NCBI RefSeq assembly: GCF_000003605.2
Contig: NW_003143308.1
Span: 8,362-19,331, forward strand
Direction of reading: 5' to 3'
Source: Saccoglossus kowalevskii
Lineage: Eukaryota; Hemichordata; Enteropneusta; Harrimaniidae
DNA: 10,970 bases
A model generated the notes under the pieces. It saw nothing but the letters and a program-made list of their open reading frames with translations. It made no database searches and was not told the DNA's origin. Position numbers and translations under genes: made by a program. This document shows, in pieces, positions 8,239-10,970 of this stretch. Within the stretch, counting starts at the first letter, position 1; each line of letters begins with the position of its first letter.

Positions 8239-8528
8239 AAGGTTATTACGAGGATACCTCAAAGCATGCACGAGGGCAGTACAGCGGGATACGACGACGT
8301 ACTCTCTAAGTTCAGAACTGTCTGAGTTCAAAAAGTTCTGAACAGAATCAGCGAACTACTTTGTGTGGAATCAGGTCAAACCCTGGTGGAGTTTTTATTA
8401 ATTGAGAACGCTTACGCGCGTAATCATTCCATATTTGGAATTCGCATTTCCTAATATAGTAGCTTGAAAATACTCTGTAAAATACCACAAAATCACGGCA
8501 AGCTGTAACGTACGGCGTTACGGTGACG
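8239..8528. other. Unmatched segment within the retrotransposon remnant
   Basis: The reverse-transcriptase reading is lost after NKAT near 8238 and returns only at about 8529, with a MYNNIK-like stretch. No frame of the intervening 290 bp resembles the missing RT region. The composition also differs: it is richer in CpG, with words such as TACGACGACG, TTACGCGCGTAA and GTAACGTACGGCGTTAC. It contains an inverted pair GTTCAGAACT (8310-8319) / AGTTCTGAAC (8334-8343). This is probably a secondary insertion accompanied by loss of about 50 codons or more. I could not find terminal repeats or a target duplication. Confidence 0.5.
8310..8343. repeat. 10-bp perfect inverted repeat (hairpin)
   Basis: GTTCAGAACT at 8310-8319 and AGTTCTGAAC at 8334-8343 are perfect complements around a 14-base loop. 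A third related half, GAGTTCAAAAAG, lies in the loop. The hairpin sits inside the segment that interrupts the retrotransposon remnant and may be part of that inserted element. Confidence 0.7.
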
Positions 8529-8871
8529 AATGTATAATAATATAAAGTATGTAAAGTAAGGTATAATATAAATTTAAGCTTTATGGCGGATTAACAAACT
8601 CATTTCTTTCAAACACTGAGACCAAACAACGTTGTAACTTTAGTCCAATTTTCTTCAATTTATTTATAAATGATTTGTCCAATATTTTTGATTCACACAC
8701 TTGCAGTCGTACAACATGAATTGATAGCAAATTCAATTGCCTTTTATATGCATACGACATTGTAATCCTGTCTGAAACAAAACTAAGATGACAAAATTGT
8801 TTAGATTATCTCATAGTGTACACACAGCGATAGAAGCTAACCAAGAAACTGAAATGATTAATGATAGCTGC
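8529..8871 (+). pseudogene. Non-LTR retrotransposon remnant: reverse transcriptase palm, YADD box mutated
   Basis: After a degraded MYNNIK-like start, one frame from about 8567 reads LYGGLTNSFLSN, then TKQRCNFSPIFFNLFINDL (8621-8677), the conserved 'QGC-LSP-LFN-FINDL' block of LINE reverse transcriptases. After a TGA the same frame gives FNCLLYAYDIVILSE (8732-8776). This is the catalytic block: the usual Y-A-D-D reads Y-A-Y-D (8747-8758), so the first catalytic Asp of the pair is Tyr. Weaker similarity follows (QNCLDYL, then YTQR-KLT) with two more stops. It ends near 8871 without a thumb domain or a recognisable 3' end. It is the continuation of the fragment at 7351-8238. Confidence 0.88.
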
Positions 8872-9742
8872 CAGGCATTATTTTAGTAGTCCTTAGGGGG
8901 ATACCCGTGTGCATGAGAGGCCCCCTAAATTTCTCTTCATATTTTTGAAGTACACCATGTGGCACATCAAAAATGTTTGGGTAGACTTTGGGTAACCCGG
9001 CAATAACCGAGAAAATTACGTCATAAGCCACGCCTATTGGCGCTCTTTTGGAACTGATATTTAGGGGTAGGGGAACATAAATCACTGTATCTTTGAAAGT
9101 ATAAACCACAGAACAATAAAAATACCCCTTAAAATGTTTGTATTTAAGTACTCTATGCATTCAAATAATCATTATGCAAATTAGTATGGTAATGAGGTCA
9201 TTAAAGATCAAAAGGTCACGAAAATCTGGTAGGAGTGAAAATTTGACTGTTGCTTAAAAAAATACCCATCCAAATCATAGATTAATCTATTTTGACATTT
9301 GTGATGCTACTGATTGTTTTCATATCCTATTTAGATCCTTCTATTCCAGGGAACATTACATAATATAAATTGAAAAATGTAGAGTTGGACATCGTGCACT
9401 GTAATGTTACTATTATAGTGTATAAGTACATGACATTGTACTAAATTGTATATATCCATTCTTTCATTAATTAGTGACAACGTATTATCCCCATAGCCAC
9501 TTGAACCATTTCAAACTGGATTTTTGTAATCATGAACAGTATTGGATGCAATGTCATGGTAACCATGTTTGTAGCCAAATAGTCGAAAACGTTCATGCTG
9601 ATTTTACCCATACCTATTACATGTATCAAGTGCTTTATCACTTAGGATTCACACTGCACAGAGGCAGTCATACACAGTGAGTTATCCAAGACTTCAATCG
9701 TGAATGAACCAGATGGATTCTTGCATTGTACACTTTGTCTCC
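8872..9742. other. No supported gene; possible old repeat at 8880-9240
   Basis: An uninterrupted 100-codon minus-strand frame (8858-9160) resembles no family I know and is within what chance allows in this window. CCCCTAAAT (8922-8930) and ATTTAGGGG (9059-9067) form an inverted pair around it. An octamer-like ATGCAAAT lies at 9174-9181 in a TATGCAAATTAG context often seen in dispersed animal repeats. From 9240 to 9742 nothing stands out except two short plus-strand frames with no resemblance. Confidence 0.4.
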
Positions 9743-10176
9743 CTAGAGTCTTTGGCACTTGCTGAAACTTATGCAAGAGAGTCCACCTTTGCGACTGGCA
9801 CATCTGTCATTGCTGCATTTCTTGCAGTTGCAGATGATTGTATACTCTTCAGGAATTGGTATCTGGCCTTTAATTGGCAGCAAAAGTTCATCTGTATTCT
9901 TGAAGCCAAAGGCAGTTGGATTCAGAAGTGTTGGCTTATGGGGGTGTAACAATGTCACCATCTCATAAGTTGCGTAATAGGCTCCATGGATGTGCTATTG
10001 TACTGCATGGCTAGTTGGGGGAAGCTGATCGAAGGAGACCCTTTTGTTGTGATGGTGAGTGTAGTGTAACAGACTTATATATTAAACTGTTGAGGGTAGT
10101 GGTGATACAATCAGGATATTTATTCGTGGAGACATCAGATACAGTGATAATACAGTGAAGTGTAAACTTGGTTTCC

Positions 10177-10201
10177 AGGCGATGGCTTTACAGCCACGCC
10201 T
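10177..10201. repeat. 10-bp hairpin with one bulged base inside the proposed intron
   Basis: AGGCGATGGCT (10177-10187) pairs with AGCCACGCCT (10192-10201) around a TTAC loop, with the A at 10182 bulged out. The stem is GC-rich in an AT-rich setting. The end sequence CACGCCTAG recurs in similar form as GACGCCTAG at about 10276-10284. It could be part of an inserted repeat or an RNA structure in the intron. Confidence 0.55.
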
Positions 10202-10235
10202 AGAGACAGACCTCCCGTATAACCTCCGCTCCCCC

Positions 10236-10376
10236 TATTTATAAGTGAAACCACGTGATATCGTGACGTCACTACGACGCCTAGCACAAGTCAACGTGAT
10301 TGGTTAAAACTTACTAACATGCCAAATAAGGAGTGCTAGACAGCCATGGTGACGATTGACACGGCGTGTATAAAAG
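10236..10376 (+). promoter_or_regulatory. Promoter-like cluster: E-box, CRE, CCAAT (reverse) and TATA box
   Basis: In order on the plus strand: TATTTATAAG (10236-10245), CACGTG (10252-10257), the full palindromic CRE TGACGTCA (10264-10271), GATTGGTT (about 10298-10305, a reversed CCAAT box) and TATAAAAG (10369-10376). This is the layout of a vertebrate- or invertebrate-type RNA polymerase II promoter with a start near 10400. It runs antisense within the proposed intron of the DTD/CXC gene. The first downstream ATG (10455) opens only an 11-codon frame, so any product would be non-coding or spliced. It may also be the remnant of a transposon promoter. Confidence 0.3.
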
Positions 10377-10970
10377 TGTTAATATGGTTTAGGCTTTAAA
10401 CAATACATTAGATATTACATATAGGTGTAGGAATGTGAACATTAAAGTAATAAGCATGGGAAAGTTAACACGTATTGACATAGACAATTGAATGCAATTG
10501 TCATGTCATACGTGTATGCGGGTACCACATCAGATTGATGACAGTAGTCCCGTAGTTGATCCATTGTTGTGCACGTGGTATTCCTTTTTAAGCACTTGAA
10601 CCAAGTATGCCTCGCAGGATGCTGTAAAATCATCAGTACAACTTGGTGCAGAATCAAAATCACTGAGATACTCCAATGGATTCGCGCTCAAGGGTGCATG
10701 CTTTGTCCCCACTTTGCTAGTATAATCGAGCCAGTCAATGTATGTACTAAAGGTAGCAAATAGCAAAGGTTCTTTCCGATTCTTGGTGCCAGTATGTGAA
10801 TTGGAATGTATCTTGTAGAATCCCCAACACCTGCTCTAATCCAAAGTTCCCTCAGACCTTCAAAATCGAAAAATATCCCAGTAGTGCATGAGAAGAACAA
10901 ACACATCTGTGTCACCAGACAAGACAACAATACGTTGAGTTGCACTACTCACTGCATGCTTTGCATGTGG

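Larger units (their letters stand above)
10041..10511 (-). other. Proposed phase-2 intron of the minus-strand DTD/CXC gene
   Basis: On the minus strand, coding similarity stops after the MDQLRDYCHQS block and resumes at VSFDQLPP. A donor ACAC|GTATGA (intron first base 10511) and an acceptor CAACAAAAG|G (last intron base 10041) join the two parts in frame in phase 2, giving a 471-nt intron. CTCAC about 20 nt before the acceptor could serve as a branch site. The polypyrimidine tract is poor (mostly A/C), so the junction is plausible rather than secure. The alternative is a 0.47-kb insertion. A retained intron argues against a processed retrocopy. Confidence 0.5.
9743..10970 (-). pseudogene. 3' part of a transposon-type or domesticated gene with a DTD domain and CXC-like C-terminus; decayed
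   Basis: Reading the minus strand from the right edge, which cuts the 5' end, the frame gives RIVVLSGDTDVFVLLMHYW, then LRELWIRAGVGDSTRYIP, LVHTLTG, TSKVGTKHA, LVQVL, MDQLRDY, a proposed intron (10511 to 10041), then FDQLPPTSHAV, YYATYEMVTLL, GFKNTDELLLP, and finally CNCKKCSNDRC...LSC...KC before a TAG at 9743-9745. From memory, this order matches a widespread family of uncharacterised animal proteins, common in marine invertebrates, that share S-D-T-D-V, H-x-L-T-G-C-D and a C-terminal tesmin/CXC-like Cys cluster. Their role is unknown. The D-T-D block might be a PIN/FEN-like nuclease motif, which is inference. Decay: one-base frameshifts near 10862-10873, 10727-10731 and 10585-10589, an in-frame TAG at 9995-9997, the expected Cys of LTGCD lost at the second frameshift, and Ser in SFSKC where Cys is usual. 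Two of the frameshifts lie in runs of five identical bases, so sequencing error is possible for those. Confidence 0.8.

Noticed and set aside
8858-9160. Uninterrupted 100-codon minus-strand frame starting with ATG.
   Set aside because: No family resemblance, no promoter or splice context, and one or two frames of this length are expected by chance in a window of this size and composition. It may lie in an old repeat.
9474-9949. Two plus-strand frames of 68 and 81 codons overlapping or preceding the CXC gene.
   Set aside because: The second lies antisense to the well-supported CXC coding part and is its shadow. The first resembles nothing.

Overview
The window looks like non-prokaryotic, AT-rich nuclear DNA from an animal, most likely a marine invertebrate. 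The evidence is a decayed animal-type non-LTR retrotransposon, a decayed intron-bearing domesticated or transposon-type gene with a C-terminal cysteine-rich (CXC-like) tail, a microsatellite, a minisatellite, and the absence of operons or ribosome-binding sites. I cannot name the species. No intact host gene is visible. Almost every long open frame is either an artefact of the minisatellite or of the length expected by chance.

Layout from left to right. Positions 1-1565 hold an (ATTCT)9 microsatellite, a 138-bp foldback with CTTAAAGCGGG ends, a 16-bp tandem repeat and a perfect 33-bp tandem duplication. Positions 1971-3207 hold two 272/274-bp direct repeats about 95% identical by eye, 691 bp apart, like a small LTR-type element or a truncated tandem duplication. 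Positions 3208-3550 carry an AATAAA and a set of TCTTGG/TCTAGAG repeats. These lead into a 21-copy minisatellite (3551-4373) whose 31-bp core is invariant and which contains no stop codon in any of the six frames. Positions 4374-5625 appear featureless. Positions 5626-6522 are bounded by a 13-bp perfect inverted repeat and may be a non-autonomous DNA transposon. Positions 7351-8871 hold the remains of a plus-strand non-LTR retrotransposon (end of the endonuclease, linker, parts of the reverse transcriptase with the YADD box changed to YAYD), interrupted by an unmatched 0.29-kb segment. Positions 9743-10970 hold the 3' end of a minus-strand gene or pseudogene: a DTD-containing domain, an H-T-L-T-G motif, a plausible phase-2 intron and a CXC-like C-terminus ending in a stop codon. 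It carries three frameshifts and one internal stop.

The genes do not form a pathway. The region reads as intergenic or accessory chromatin built from nested repeats. The two items most worth following are the minisatellite (invariant core, variable pyrimidine junction, six-frame open) and the minus-strand DTD/CXC gene at the right edge, which continues beyond the window.
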